A DNA stretch of 21,334 nt from an uncultured Nitrosopumilaceae archaeon (GTDB taxonomy: Archaea; Thermoproteota; Nitrososphaeria; Nitrososphaerales; Nitrosopumilaceae). Positions 14,798-21,276 of the stretch are shown here, piece after piece. The DNA is taken from contig CALFHG010000122.1 in NCBI GenBank assembly GCA_937875805.1, forward strand, positions 1 through 21,334. The letters are read 5' to 3'. How positions within the stretch are numbered: position 1 is the stretch's first letter; each line of letters begins with the position of its first letter. The notes under the pieces are model-generated. The model was not told the origin of the DNA. It did no database searches and was given only the letters and a program-made list of their open reading frames with translations. A program made the position numbers and the translations under genes.

Positions 14798-14978
14798 TTG
14801 ATTCTAAAGAATGTCCACGATTGGTAATCATTTGAGTAACTGCTTCAACAGTATAATCAATTCCATGTTCTTCTTCAAAATGATTTCTTAGTTTTTCAAT
14901 TGTAGCTATGGATTTTGATTCATCAATAACATATTCACATTCAAAACCATAGTCATCACATCTCAACTTTAATGTCAT
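14787..14978 (-). CDS. DUF1059-like small metal-binding protein
   Basis: 63 residues. The pattern LRCDDYGFECEYVIDES with Cys 7 and Cys 14, followed by a helix with IEKLRNHFEEEHGIDY (His 33, His 39), is that of the DUF1059 'predicted small metal-binding protein' family: C.d.gf.C.fv......e.......H....H. The two Cys and two His could make a zinc-finger-like site. The function of the family is unknown. Transcribed alone, with a possible terminator just at its end. Confidence 0.75.
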   Translation of the reverse strand: MTLKLRCDDYGFECEYVIDESKSIATIEKLRNHFEEEHGIDYTVEAVTQMITNRGHSLESIRK

Positions 14979-15042
14979 TCAGTTTGGGAAAAATATTGAA
15001 CCTATAAAAACTGTGAATACATATTTCTTAATTAAATCAAAA

Positions 15043-15063
15043 TTAGGCACAAATTATGCCTAA
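15043..15063 (+). promoter_or_regulatory. inverted repeat upstream of crcB
   Basis: TTAGGCA-CAAATTA-TGCCTAA: perfect 7-base arms, 7-base spacer. It lies just before a TATA-like AAAATTATA (15063-15071), about 48 bases upstream of the crcB ATG. Position and symmetry suggest a regulator site. The TTAGG..CCTAA outer half-sites recall DtxR/MntR-type metal-regulator operators, but the spacing differs and this is only a resemblance. Confidence 0.4.
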
Positions 15064-15110
15064 AATTATACAAATAGCACTAATAATGTCAATTAGTTTC
15101 AAATGATTAG

Positions 15111-15491
15111 ATGAAAGGTCTAGAATTTATTTTTCTTGCAGTAGGTTCTGTACTTGGAGCATATCTGAGACTCAAAGTTATTGAATCTCCTTTACTTTTC
15201 AATACAATACCTGTCAATGTTTTGGCAGTAAATGTACTTGGAGCATTTATTCTTGGTGCCTTTATTGTAATGTCTCAACAATGGCATCTTGATGGAAAAT
15301 ATTCTCTTTTTGCTGCTATAGGATTTTGTGGTTCACTTACTACAATGTCTGGACTTGCACTAGAATCTAACACTCTTCTTGAACATAGTCATTATGGAAC
15401 GTTTGCAATCAATTTGATAGCTAACATTGGCCTTTCTATTGCAGCATTAATTGGTGGAAAGTCATTAATGAGTGCAATTATTAATAATTAA
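15111..15491 (+). CDS. crcB: fluoride channel CrcB/Fluc
   Basis: 126 residues, the usual length of a Fluc subunit, with four hydrophobic helices (~5-20, ~32-55, ~64-84, ~98-118). Family marks: VGSVLGAYLR with Arg 20 in helix 1, VNVLGAFILGAF with Asn 41 in helix 2, and GFCGSLTTMSG at 71-81, the helix-3 break that holds the central Na+ and lines the pore (the family pattern is GfcGg.TTfS). Fluc dimers let fluoride leak out of the cell and so protect against toxicity. A palindrome lies ~50 bases upstream. A small gene follows after 6 bases, probably cotranscribed. No fluoride riboswitch structure was recognised upstream. Confidence 0.92.
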   Translation: MKGLEFIFLAVGSVLGAYLRLKVIESPLLFNTIPVNVLAVNVLGAFILGAFIVMSQQWHLDGKYSLFAAIGFCGSLTTMSGLALESNTLLEHSHYGTFAINLIANIGLSIAALIGGKSLMSAIINN

Positions 15492-15497
15492 TTAGAA

Positions 15498-15728
15498 ATG
15501 GTCTATTCATATCAAGTTGTAAAGTTTCAAACAATTTCCTTTGTACAAGGAACCCATTGGTCTCAATCAGTAGGGGATAAAGGCATTCTTTACAAATCAC
15601 TTAAGGATCCATATTCAAAACTCATTGTTCAATCTTCTAATGGTTCAAAAAAATTATACCATGTTCCAAAAGATAGAACAGTTGTTGTAACAAATGATAT
15701 TATACATTTCCTAGGCGAAATAGCCTAA
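15498..15728 (+). CDS. small protein of unknown function downstream of crcB
   Basis: 76 residues, beta-rich and without membrane segments. The sequence alternates strands and turns (VVKFQTISFVQGTHW, KLIVQSSNGSKKLYHVPKD, RTVVVTNDIIHFLG), like a small barrel or SH3-type fold, but I do not recognise it. It begins 6 bases after crcB, so it is very likely in one transcript with it. Its stop codon abuts directly the stop of the convergent next gene with no base between. Confidence 0.65.
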   Translation: MVYSYQVVKFQTISFVQGTHWSQSVGDKGILYKSLKDPYSKLIVQSSNGSKKLYHVPKDRTVVVTNDIIHFLGEIA

Positions 15729-16001
15729 TTATTTAAAAAACTGATCAACTTGATCTCTAAATTTGAGAGATATTTTTCCAAATTCTGTAAAATCATCTGC
15801 AGTTGGATATTTCATTTTCATTGCATATTGATTTATGAATATGGATAATGCACTTCCCATAATTATATTGTATACCCCATCTGCAATATTATTTGAATAC
15901 GGAAATGCCACTCTGATAAATGGCAAATATGTCTCAGTCTGAGAAATCATTAATTTGATATGTTTTTCAACAAATTCTTCTATGTCTGCAGGAATAGGCA
16001 T
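15729..16001 (-). CDS. small helical protein of unknown function
   Basis: 90 residues, soluble, mostly helical (DIEEFVEKHIKLMISQTE, DGVYNIIMGSALSIFINQY, KISLKFRDQVDQFFK). No family recognised and no Cys or His clusters. Start ATG at 16001 with a TATA-like TACTTATAAGA on the minus strand (16021-16031), about 25 bases upstream, pointing to a leaderless transcript. Confidence 0.6.
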   Translation of the reverse strand: MPIPADIEEFVEKHIKLMISQTETYLPFIRVAFPYSNNIADGVYNIIMGSALSIFINQYAMKMKYPTADDFTEFGKISLKFRDQVDQFFK

Positions 16002-16054
16002 GATTAGATTTGTATTGATTTCTTATAAGTAGGACTTTAATTCTTAGGCATGAT

Positions 16055-16264
16055 TTATCTTATAATTTGAGCCATGTACTTTTCCTTTCCTTTTCTACTT
16101 CTCGGGAGACATCTAAGTTGTCTATTACAACATGGGCAAATAATTCCCTCATATTCTACAAATACTTCACAGTGATTGCATCTTTTTTGTCCGGCAGCAT
16201 ACCTGCCAATTTCTGATGGTTTTACTGCCTTGTATTGTTTGCATTTTCCTATACAATAAGTCAT
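16055..16264 (-). CDS. small zinc-ribbon protein
   Basis: 69 residues with seven Cys: C4-x3-C8 near the start, C29-x2-C32 (KRCNHCE), C43-x-C45-C46 (IICPCCN) and C52. The pair CNHC plus CPCC makes one clear zinc ribbon or knuckle, and C4/C8 could add to a second site. The ends are basic (CLPRSRKGKEKYMAQ), fitting nucleic acid binding. Small proteins of this look (Y-C-x-x-K-C...G-x-x-R-C-x-x-C) are frequent in thaumarchaea; function unknown. Own TATA-like element at ~16286-16292, about 25 bases upstream. Confidence 0.7.
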   Translation of the reverse strand: MTYCIGKCKQYKAVKPSEIGRYAAGQKRCNHCEVFVEYEGIICPCCNRQLRCLPRSRKGKEKYMAQIIR

Positions 16265-16323
16265 GAAATAGTTACAAATTATCTAAAGATAAAACGTTTG
16301 ATTGCACTGCACTCATATTTTTA

Positions 16324-16343
16324 AATTTGATTAAAATCAAATT
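16324..16343 (+). promoter_or_regulatory. 20-base palindrome next to a TATA box
   Basis: Arms AATTTGAT and ATCAAATT are perfect inverted repeats around TAAA. The site ends just where the probable TATA box begins (16344-16353), which is where a transcription activator or repressor would sit in an archaeal promoter. AT-rich composition raises the chance of coincidence. Confidence 0.35.
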
Positions 16344-16353
16344 GAATTTATAG
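16344..16353 (+). promoter_or_regulatory. TATA box of the 97-residue gene
   Basis: GAATTTATAG, centred ~26 bases before TTG 16375, supports a leaderless transcript starting with TTG. Confidence 0.4.
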
Positions 16354-16374
16354 AACTAATTTCATTTTTTATTA

Positions 16375-16668
16375 TTGCTTGATCTAGATAGGAAAGTATT
16401 TGGAAGTATAACAACTAAAGAAATTATAGGTGCTGATCCACCCGCACTTCCTGATACTAAAGAGAATTTTGAAAAAGAACTTGCAACCCTACTTGTAGAA
16501 TTAGAATCAGCACCAAAAATAAATCTTGAGAAACTCTTAGAAGAACAAAAAATTGCTGAAAATCATATCAATAGTAGACCAGGCGCTATGGCTCTAGCTC
16601 AGGACAAAATTCAACTATTCAATGTGTATAATGAAAAATATATCAAATCAATAAATGAAAAATTATAA
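16375..16668 (+). CDS. small acidic protein of unknown function
   Basis: 97 residues, soluble. Start TTG: the frame is closed by a TAA at 16357-16359 and has no ATG or GTG before the coding part, and a TATA box sits at the leaderless distance. Sequence: a short N-terminal segment (VFGSITTKEIIGADPPALPD), then helices (ENFEKELATLLVELESA, INLEKLLEEQKIAENHINS, KIQLFNVYNEKYIKSINEKL), probably a helical hairpin. I do not recognise a family. It stands alone between two oppositely directed genes. Confidence 0.6.
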   Translation: MLDLDRKVFGSITTKEIIGADPPALPDTKENFEKELATLLVELESAPKINLEKLLEEQKIAENHINSRPGAMALAQDKIQLFNVYNEKYIKSINEKL

Positions 16669-16769
16669 TCTTAGAGAGATATTGCAGACTGCAAATATTA
16701 TTGAAGTAATTATTAGAAACAGGCACAAGATTTTCTAAAATTATCTAGTTCTGCATAGTTAGCAATGCT

Positions 16770-18242
16770 CTATTCTTTTTCAGATTTATCTAATTTTTCT
16801 TTGATAAATCCACCTTCAATATTATCCTCTATGGAAATATCAGATATTTTTTCTACTATTGAATCATCTTTAGATTCTTCTGGAGGTTTAACAAATCCAC
16901 CTTCAACAGATTCTGGTGGAGGAATATTCTTTGATTTTCCTAATCCAATTGTTGTAATAATTACTGATGATAAAATAATAAAGAATACAAGTTGTGGGTA
17001 TGCTTCTGCGTTTGGTAATCCCATAGTAATTGGATATGTTGCAAGCACTGCAGCAGCCAAGCCTCTTGGAATCATAGAGTTTGTTACTGCCCTATCCAAA
17101 CGTGAAAATCGTTTTGTCAATGTTACCTTTCCAATAAACATTCTTCCAAAGTATACGGCAATTGTTATCAAAACTCCAAACACAAGATATTCTATCTGTC
17201 CAAAACTTGCCATCAACCCTACAAACACAAAGAAGAATGATCTTACCAAAAATGTCAATTGATTATGTGTTGGATCATCCATCTCAATTCTTGGAAGTTT
17301 GAATCTTAGTAAACGTGATAGATGACTTTTGTTTCCAATCATCAAACCAAATACCAAAGCAGTCAATGCACCAGATTCTCCAAACGAATTTGCCAAAAAG
17401 AATAGAACAAACAAGACTCCTAATGTAAGCATGTAGGCGTGTTGTGCATTTCCAAGTTTTGTCGAAACATACATCCAAGGAATTCCTACTCCAAATCCAA
17501 GAATTAGACCAACTACAACTGCTCTTCCAATGGTTTCTTGTAGAGTTTGAATATCAAAATGTCCTGCTAATATTGCTTCAAATAATATGAATGCAATAAT
17601 CGTGGCTAAAATATCAGTTAATGCTGATTCAAAACTTAACATTGATTTTGTTTCTTCTGAAATTTTGATATTTTTAACTAGTCCAAATACAATTGCTGAA
17701 CTGCTTCCACCAACAATTGATCCTAAAAGAATACTCTCTAACCATAACCATCCCAATGCGAAATGTGCAGCAAGAGTAATCATTGCAACTGATAAAATAA
17801 AACCAAGAATAGCAAGTGCAAATGAAAAATGTGCAGTTTTTATGACATGTTTGATATCTAAATTTAGTCCACCATCAAACATGATGATGATTAATGCAAG
17901 AGCTGCAAAATACGGTATTACTTGAATGACAGCTTCAGGTTGAATAAGTCCAAGTACTGGTCCAATAATTACACCAAGAATCATTAGAAAAGCTACATCT
18001 GGAATACCAGTTTTTTTGAAGAATGCTTCTCCTGCTACTCCTAGAAAAATCACAACACCTGCGGCAAGCAATATCACATGAGCTTCAGCAATAGGTCCAT
18101 CATGAATAAACAATGCTGCTATAGAATTTTGTAACTCTGTAATTTTATCAAAAATCATACTTGTATCAAAATTAGATAACGGAAATGTATCTCCCAATTG
18201 ACTTCTAAATAAATTCAAAATGGATAAAACTATGAGATTCAT
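16770..18242 (-). CDS. cation:proton antiporter (CPA family, NhaP/Kef-like)
   Basis: 490 residues. After ~50 soluble residues come 11-13 membrane segments from ~55 to ~440. Family marks include MFDGGLNLDI (121-130), GSIVGGSSSAIVFGL (174-188) and SFESALTDILATIIAF (203-218), where the ESALTD Asp 210 is the likely ion-binding residue of the CPA1-type site. It would exchange Na+ (or K+) for H+ across the membrane. A hydrophilic cytosolic tail of ~60 residues follows (~430-490) with two copies of an EGGF(V/I)K motif, encoded by a 14-base direct repeat. No RCK/TrkA domain is attached, unlike Kef proteins. Ion selectivity cannot be told from sequence. TATA-like element at ~18268-18276. Confidence 0.88.
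   Translation of the reverse strand: MNLIVLSILNLFRSQLGDTFPLSNFDTSMIFDKITELQNSIAALFIHDGPIAEAHVILLAAGVVIFLGVAGEAFFKKTGIPDVAFLMILGVIIGPVLGLIQPEAVIQVIPYFAALALIIIMFDGGLNLDIKHVIKTAHFSFALAILGFILSVAMITLAAHFALGWLWLESILLGSIVGGSSSAIVFGLVKNIKISEETKSMLSFESALTDILATIIAFILFEAILAGHFDIQTLQETIGRAVVVGLILGFGVGIPWMYVSTKLGNAQHAYMLTLGVLFVLFFLANSFGESGALTALVFGLMIGNKSHLSRLLRFKLPRIEMDDPTHNQLTFLVRSFFFVFVGLMASFGQIEYLVFGVLITIAVYFGRMFIGKVTLTKRFSRLDRAVTNSMIPRGLAAAVLATYPITMGLPNAEAYPQLVFFIILSSVIITTIGLGKSKNIPPPESVEGGFVKPPEESKDDSIVEKISDISIEDNIEGGFIKEKLDKSEKE
16806..16906 (-). repeat. 14-base direct repeat encoding EGGF(V/I)K in the antiporter tail
   Basis: AAATCCACCTTCAA occurs at 16806-16819 and 16893-16906, 87 bases (29 codons) apart and in frame, so the cytosolic tail carries EGGFVK and EGGFIK. 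Either an ancestral in-frame duplication or a recurring short linear motif. Confidence 0.5.
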
Positions 18243-18313
18243 TAATGTCTAAATGTAAATCCATCTGAATAAAAATTAAACTTGATTATTTGGTATTTTT
18301 AGGCTCTATCTGA

Positions 18314-18325
18314 TTTTTAAATAAC
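18314..18325 (+). promoter_or_regulatory. TATA box of the hemerythrin-like gene
   Basis: TTTTTAAATAAC, centred ~25 bases before ATG 18344: leaderless arrangement. Confidence 0.45.
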
Positions 18326-18343
18326 GTATTTTAGACAAATATT

Positions 18344-18886
18344 ATGAGCGCCTCAAATCAACTTCGTACTGATCATGATCAAGTCAGGCGTTTAGAAAAA
18401 ATAATATCAAAATGTGCATCTGAATTGTACAAAGGCACTAAAATTCCCTTTTCAGATCTAACAAAAATTACCATAGTCATTTCAGAATTTGTTGACACCA
18501 TTCATCATTCAAGAGAGGAAGATTCGTATTTTCCATGTGTTGCAAGTTATGATACACTAAAAGAAGAAATTCGAAAATTTATGATTGAACATGAATTTGG
18601 AAGGAATATCGCTAGACAAATATCACATCATCTAAAAAGATGGAAAAATGGTGAGGATGCACAAGAACCTGTATCAAGATATTTGAGAACATATGCAATT
18701 TTTCTCCATGATCATCTTAACAAAGAAAATAAATTTTTTGATATTGCAGAAGCTGAAGTTTTATCAAAAGAGGAAGAAATTGAAATGTATGAACAATATA
18801 GATCAGTTTTTGCAATAGTAAAAAAAGTCAAAGAACTAATTGCAGATATTGATTATTTAGAAAATCAACCTTGGGCTAAAAACTAA
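18344..18886 (+). CDS. hemerythrin/HHE-domain protein
   Basis: 180 residues forming a four-helix HHE cation-binding domain. Probable di-iron ligands: His 11 (LRTDHDQVRRLE), His 54 or 55 with Glu 58 or 59 (TIHHSREEDSYFP), His 83 (IEHEFGRNIA), His 122 and/or 124 with Glu 128 (FLHDHLNKENKFF). This order matches the family, whose members bind O2 or NO or sense iron and oxygen. A final helix pair (~140-175) extends beyond the core. No signal peptide, so cytosolic. Start ATG with a well-placed TATA box. APS kinase begins 12 bases after the stop, so the two genes are likely cotranscribed. The substrate is unknown. Confidence 0.88.
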   Translation: MSASNQLRTDHDQVRRLEKIISKCASELYKGTKIPFSDLTKITIVISEFVDTIHHSREEDSYFPCVASYDTLKEEIRKFMIEHEFGRNIARQISHHLKRWKNGEDAQEPVSRYLRTYAIFLHDHLNKENKFFDIAEAEVLSKEEEIEMYEQYRSVFAIVKKVKELIADIDYLENQPWAKN

Positions 18887-18898
18887 CGTAAGCTCTTT

Positions 18899-19438
18899 AT
18901 GGGTTATTCAGATATTTTACTCATGAAACCTTTCATTCTTTGGATGACTGGTCTTCCTTGTTCAGGAAAGACTACGATTGTAAAAGATTTGCAAAAAGAT
19001 ATTCCAAATTTGGCAATGCTTGATGGTGATGAACTAAGAGAATGGTTTTCCCCAAAAGACTTTTCAAAAGCAGGACGTGATGAGCATAACAAAAAAGTTG
19101 CTCATTTAGCAAAGCTTTTGCTAAAACATGGTGTTCCAAGTGCAGTATCTCTTGTATCTCCATATCTTGAGAACAGAGAAAATGCTAGAGAAATTATCAA
19201 TGCAGGTGATCAGTTTGCAGAATGTTATGTAAAATGTTCACTAGAAAAATGTGAAGAAAGAGATGTCAAAGGTATGTATGCTAAGGCTAGAAAAGGAGAA
19301 ATCAAAGGATTTACAGGAATTGATGATCCTTATGAAGCTCCAGAAAAAGCAGATTTAGTTGTTGATACAGAACATGATTCACTTTCAGACAGTGCACAAA
19401 AAGTAAAGGACTTTCTTAAAGGAAGAAACCTACTTTAA
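18899..19438 (+). CDS. cysC: adenylylsulfate (APS) kinase
   Basis: 179 residues, normal CysC length. It phosphorylates APS to PAPS in sulfate activation. P-loop GLPCSGKTT at 18-26 (a variant of the usual GLSGxGKST), DGDELREWFSP at 42-52 with the substrate-binding D-G-D, 'GRDEHNKKVAHLAKLLLKHG', and the lid segment YAKARKGEIKGFTGIDDPYEAP with the family K-x-x-x-G-x-I-x-x-F-T-G-I-D-x-P-Y-E-x-P pattern. ATG 18899 is used; an internal ATG at 18923 would still keep the P-loop. It follows the hemerythrin-like gene by 12 bases and its end overlaps the convergent cysQ by 9 bases. No ATP sulfurylase is in the window. Confidence 0.93.
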   Translation: MGYSDILLMKPFILWMTGLPCSGKTTIVKDLQKDIPNLAMLDGDELREWFSPKDFSKAGRDEHNKKVAHLAKLLLKHGVPSAVSLVSPYLENRENAREIINAGDQFAECYVKCSLEKCEERDVKGMYAKARKGEIKGFTGIDDPYEAPEKADLVVDTEHDSLSDSAQKVKDFLKGRNLL

Positions 19439-20245
19439 TTTTTTAAATTCTTCAACTATTTTATTATGAACTAATCCATTTGTAACAAGAATTCCATTCT
19501 GATGATACACATCTTTGTTATTGTATGTGATATCATTTCCTAACATGTCTGTCATTTTACCTCCAGCTTCTGAAATTATACAATAAGAAGCAGCTGAATC
19601 CCATTCTTTCATTTTATTTGTAGTTGTAATGTATGCTTCAGCTTCACCAGAACTAATCATTCCAACTTTTAATGAACTACCAATACTTGTAAAATCTTCA
19701 ATACCTAATTTTTTAATAAATGATTTTTCCTTATCTGATAAATGATGTCTAGAACCTACAGTTCTACTTTTTGGAACTTCTGAAATTTTTGTTACTGAAA
19801 TTTTTTCCCATTTTTCATTTGAAAATCTAAATGCTCCACTTCCTTTTTGAGCCACAAACAATGTATTTTCTGTAGGCCATCCAATTACCCCAAGAATTGG
19901 TTTTTTATTTTTAATTAAGGAAATCATAACTGTAAATTCGCCTGTTTTGTCAATGAAATCAGAAGTTCCATCAAGTGGATCCACAATCCAAATTATTTCT
20001 TGTGATAATCTATCTAAATTATCTTTATCTTCTTCAGATAAAATCCAATGTTTTGTTTGTGATAGAATTTCTTTAATGACTTCATTACTTTTCAAATCAG
20101 CATCTGTGATTGGAGAATTATCATTTTTTGTAGATGTTTTGTAATCTTTCTGATAAATCTCTAGAATTGCATTGCCAGCCTCTATTGCAGCCTTAATAGC
20201 AATGTCTAATTCAGGAATCTTATCAGAAATTGGAATATCTTTCAA
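19430..20245 (-). CDS. cysQ: 3'(2'),5'-bisphosphate nucleotidase CysQ / inositol monophosphatase family
   Basis: 271 residues. Metal-dependent phosphatase motifs: SPITDADLKSNEVI (44-57), EED at 71-73, WIVDPLDGTSDFI (86-98; Asp 89, Asp 92) and MKEWDSAASYCIISEAGG (Asp 216 in W-D). The 'DPLDGTSDFI...GEFTVMISLI' form favours CysQ, which removes the 3' phosphate of PAP (or PAPS), over inositol or fructose phosphatases. Convergence with cysC supports this. The start is TTG at 20245, 10 bases after the stop of the 68-residue gene, suggesting an operon SDR, small membrane protein, cysQ. Substrate choice within this superfamily is hard to settle by sequence alone. Confidence 0.85.
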   Translation of the reverse strand: MKDIPISDKIPELDIAIKAAIEAGNAILEIYQKDYKTSTKNDNSPITDADLKSNEVIKEILSQTKHWILSEEDKDNLDRLSQEIIWIVDPLDGTSDFIDKTGEFTVMISLIKNKKPILGVIGWPTENTLFVAQKGSGAFRFSNEKWEKISVTKISEVPKSRTVGSRHHLSDKEKSFIKKLGIEDFTSIGSSLKVGMISSGEAEAYITTTNKMKEWDSAASYCIISEAGGKMTDMLGNDITYNNKDVYHQNGILVTNGLVHNKIVEEFKKLK

Positions 20246-20255
20246 TTGAAATTAC

Positions 20256-20462
20256 CTAAGTTGTAAGTTCTGGCTTTAACGTCCAAACAACTCCGAGCAT
20301 AATGAATGGAATTGACATTACTCCAATGATAGTAAGTATAGTATTGAATTGTGCCGTTGATATGTCCGGATTGTTTACTATCCAAGGTAAAGGTAATGTT
20401 ATGACAATCCAAATAATTCCTAAAAGTACAATTAATTTTGCTTTTGCTTTTCTATCTTTCAT
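20256..20462 (-). CDS. small membrane protein with two helices
   Basis: 68 residues: a basic start (KDRKAKAK), helix 1 (~9-27, LIVLLGIIWIVITLPLPWI), a short loop (NNPDISTAQ) and helix 2 (~38-60, LTIIGVMSIPFIMLGVVWTL). No family recognised. A Shine-Dalgarno motif AAAGGAG precedes the ATG by 8 bases. It lies 40 bases after the SDR gene and 10 before cysQ, all on the minus strand. Confidence 0.65.
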   Translation of the reverse strand: MKDRKAKAKLIVLLGIIWIVITLPLPWIVNNPDISTAQFNTILTIIGVMSIPFIMLGVVWTLKPELTT

Positions 20463-20470
20463 CTCTATTT

Positions 20471-20477
20471 CTCCTTT
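20471..20477 (-). promoter_or_regulatory. ribosome binding site of the small membrane protein
   Basis: AAAGGAG on the minus strand, 8 bases before the ATG at 20462. It confirms this start and fits an internal operon gene. Confidence 0.55.
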
Positions 20478-20502
20478 GAAGTTGTATTAAATTCATGTGA
20501 AT

Positions 20503-21245
20503 TCATTTTATTGATTCTCCTCCATCTACAGTCAGTATTGCACCTGTAGTCCATGATGCATCATCTGATGCAAAATATAACACTGCTTTTCCTATTTCTT
20601 CAGGCTGTCCAATTCTTCCAATTGGGTGCTCATTATTCATAAATTCTTTGTCTTTCTCAGTCTTCAAAAATGGTTTTGTCATATCAGTATCTACTACACC
20701 AGGACAAATACAATTAACTCTAATTTTGTCTTTAGAGTATTCAAGAGCCCAACATTTTGTTAATAGAATTAATGCAGCTTTTGATGCAGAATATGCATCT
20801 GCATTAAATCCTTGATATGCCTTTATTCCAGCATCTGATGAAATGTTAATTATTGAACCACATGTTTTTTGCAAATAAGGTATGGCCTCCTTAGTAAATC
20901 TAAACTGACCTGTAAGATTTACATCTAAAACTTCATTCCATTCATCTTCATCAATTTCATGTATTTTTTTATTTTTGGAAAAATTCCTGCATTATTCACA
21001 AGAATATCTAATTTAGTAAATTTTGCAATTACCTTACTTACAACATTTTTTACATCATTTGTATTTCTGATATTAGCTGCAATACCTATTGCATTAGGAA
21101 TTTCTTTTACTGCGCTTTCTAATCTTTTTTCATCTTTTGCAGTGATTACAACTGTAGCTCCATTTTCTGATAGAATTTTTGCAGTTGCTAATCCTATCCC
21201 ACGACTACCACCAGTTACTAATGCAATTTTACCTGATAATTTCAA
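20503..21245 (-). pseudogene. short-chain dehydrogenase/reductase interrupted by a one-base frameshift
   Basis: Two frames together make one SDR. The first (TTG 21245 to about 20965) has TGGSRGIG for NAD(P) binding and ILVNNAG; the second (from about 20963 to 20503) continues with the expected VLDVNLTGQF, SIINISSDAG, AYSASKAALILLTK (catalytic Tyr-x3-Lys) and ICPGVVDTDM...DGG. In the T7 run at 20964-20970 one more base restores a continuous 247-residue protein with family-typical length (PKIKKIHEIDEDEWNEVLDV across the join). As it stands the first part ends after 106 residues. Causes may be a sequencing error in the homopolymer, a true recent mutation, or slippage that rescues it. All catalytic residues survive, so decay is recent at most. 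Substrate unknown. Confidence 0.85.
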
Positions 21246-21267
21246 TAATTGTTAGAGTAAATTTAGT

Positions 21268-21276
21268 AATTTATAG
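21268..21276 (-). promoter_or_regulatory. TATA box of the SDR gene
   Basis: CTATAAATT on the minus strand, centred ~27 bases before TTG 21245. It supports a leaderless transcript with TTG as start. Confidence 0.45.

Noticed and set aside
15043-15063. DtxR/MntR operator identity for the crcB palindrome
   Set aside because: The outer TTAGG/CCTAA halves are similar, but spacing differs from the known boxes and a fluoride gene is an unusual target; kept only as a generic palindrome.
14979-15110. Fluoride riboswitch before crcB
   Set aside because: I could not find the conserved pseudoknot sequence pattern of the crcB riboswitch; only a DNA palindrome is present.
16765-17925. Open frames of 165 and 112 residues on the plus strand opposite the antiporter
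   Set aside because: They are the complement of a clear membrane transporter; the encoded peptides are Asn/Thr/Ile-rich with no domain.
20925-21245. Two separate genes for the SDR halves
   Set aside because: The halves join into one family-typical protein with a one-base change, and the second half has no start signal and lacks its own cofactor site.
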